64,000 nt of DNA from Lysobacter enzymogenes. GTDB taxonomy: Bacteria; Pseudomonadota; Gammaproteobacteria; Xanthomonadales; Xanthomonadaceae. Position numbers and translations under genes: made by a program. Positions 63,989-64,000 of the stretch are shown piece by piece (the stretch's first letter is position 1; every line of letters starts with the position of its first letter). The notes beneath the pieces are model-generated. The model did not search any database, had not been told where the DNA came from, and was given only the letters and a program-made list of their open reading frames with translations. Where the stretch lies: the NCBI RefSeq assembly GCF_023617245.1, contig NZ_CP067396.1, positions 5,669,001-5,733,000 of the forward strand. Reading direction: 5' to 3'.

Positions 63989-64000
63989 ATGGGCCTGCTC
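63989..64000 (+). CDS. Start of a further gene, cut by window edge
   Basis: Only ATGGGCCTGCTC (MGLL) is visible, with GAAAGGA 8 bases upstream of the ATG and a TAGGAT element (about 63951-63956). Identity cannot be told. Confidence 0.45.

Overview
The window is high-GC (about 70 percent) proteobacterial chromosome. Gene order and protein features point to the Xanthomonadaceae and most likely to Lysobacter or a close relative. The main pointers are the blocks rsmB-fmt-def / lysM-dprA-smg-...-topA and engB-cytochrome c4-dsbA-dsbA, large TonB-dependent receptors paired with sugar-specific LacI regulators, and many copies of a REP element with the core GGAGCGGCGCGAGCCGC. The genus is inferred from gene content and repeats, not from a marker search.

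Layout. 1-6960: mannoside module. A GH92 alpha-mannosidase (cut by the left edge) is divergent from a LacI regulator, FucP-type transporter, fructokinase and AGE-family isomerase, with two matching 16-bp operators between them. 7098-13824: a small membrane protein, rpoD, dtd, an LpxL-type acyltransferase and a pair of bacterial PH-domain membrane proteins. 13880-15952: a large composite repeat split by an IS30-family insertion. 16024-21160: cell-surface glycan genes (CDP-glycerol transferase-like, GT2, O-antigen ligase, ArnT-like transferase). 21467-33856: rsmB, fmt, def, a LysM protein, dprA, smg, two GYF-domain genes and topA. 34172-39045: gshA, then a coupled group of an oppA-like gene, a VIT1-type metal transporter and an oppB-like permease. 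39148-48538: maltodextrin module (LacI regulator, alpha-amylase lipoprotein, MFS transporter, TonB-dependent receptor and, divergently, an alpha-glucosidase) with a perfect pair of 17-bp inverted operators. 48689-54439: a hypothetical protein, engB, cytochrome c4, two dsbA genes and an EEP-family hydrolase. 54593-55465: a second, uninterrupted and inverted copy of the composite repeat. 55610-64000: an ATP-grasp protein, another TonB-dependent receptor, a TSUP permease, slt, an NDUFA9-like protein and the first codons of a further gene.

How the genes work together. The two sugar modules share a logic: outer-membrane or periplasmic hydrolysis and uptake, an inner-membrane MFS carrier, cytoplasmic conversion to a glycolytic intermediate, and a local LacI repressor acting on paired operators between divergent genes. 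In the mannose module, mannose is probably isomerised to fructose and then phosphorylated.

The most unusual non-coding feature is the composite repeat, an approximately 0.85-kb nested inverted repeat built around a REP pair. It occurs twice in opposite orientation. Hairpins in several repeat families carry paired (compensatory) base changes between copies. One copy holds the IS30-family element with a 3-bp target duplication, and the other preserves the empty site. No rRNA, tRNA, CRISPR array, prophage or REP-associated (RAYT) transposase was recognised.
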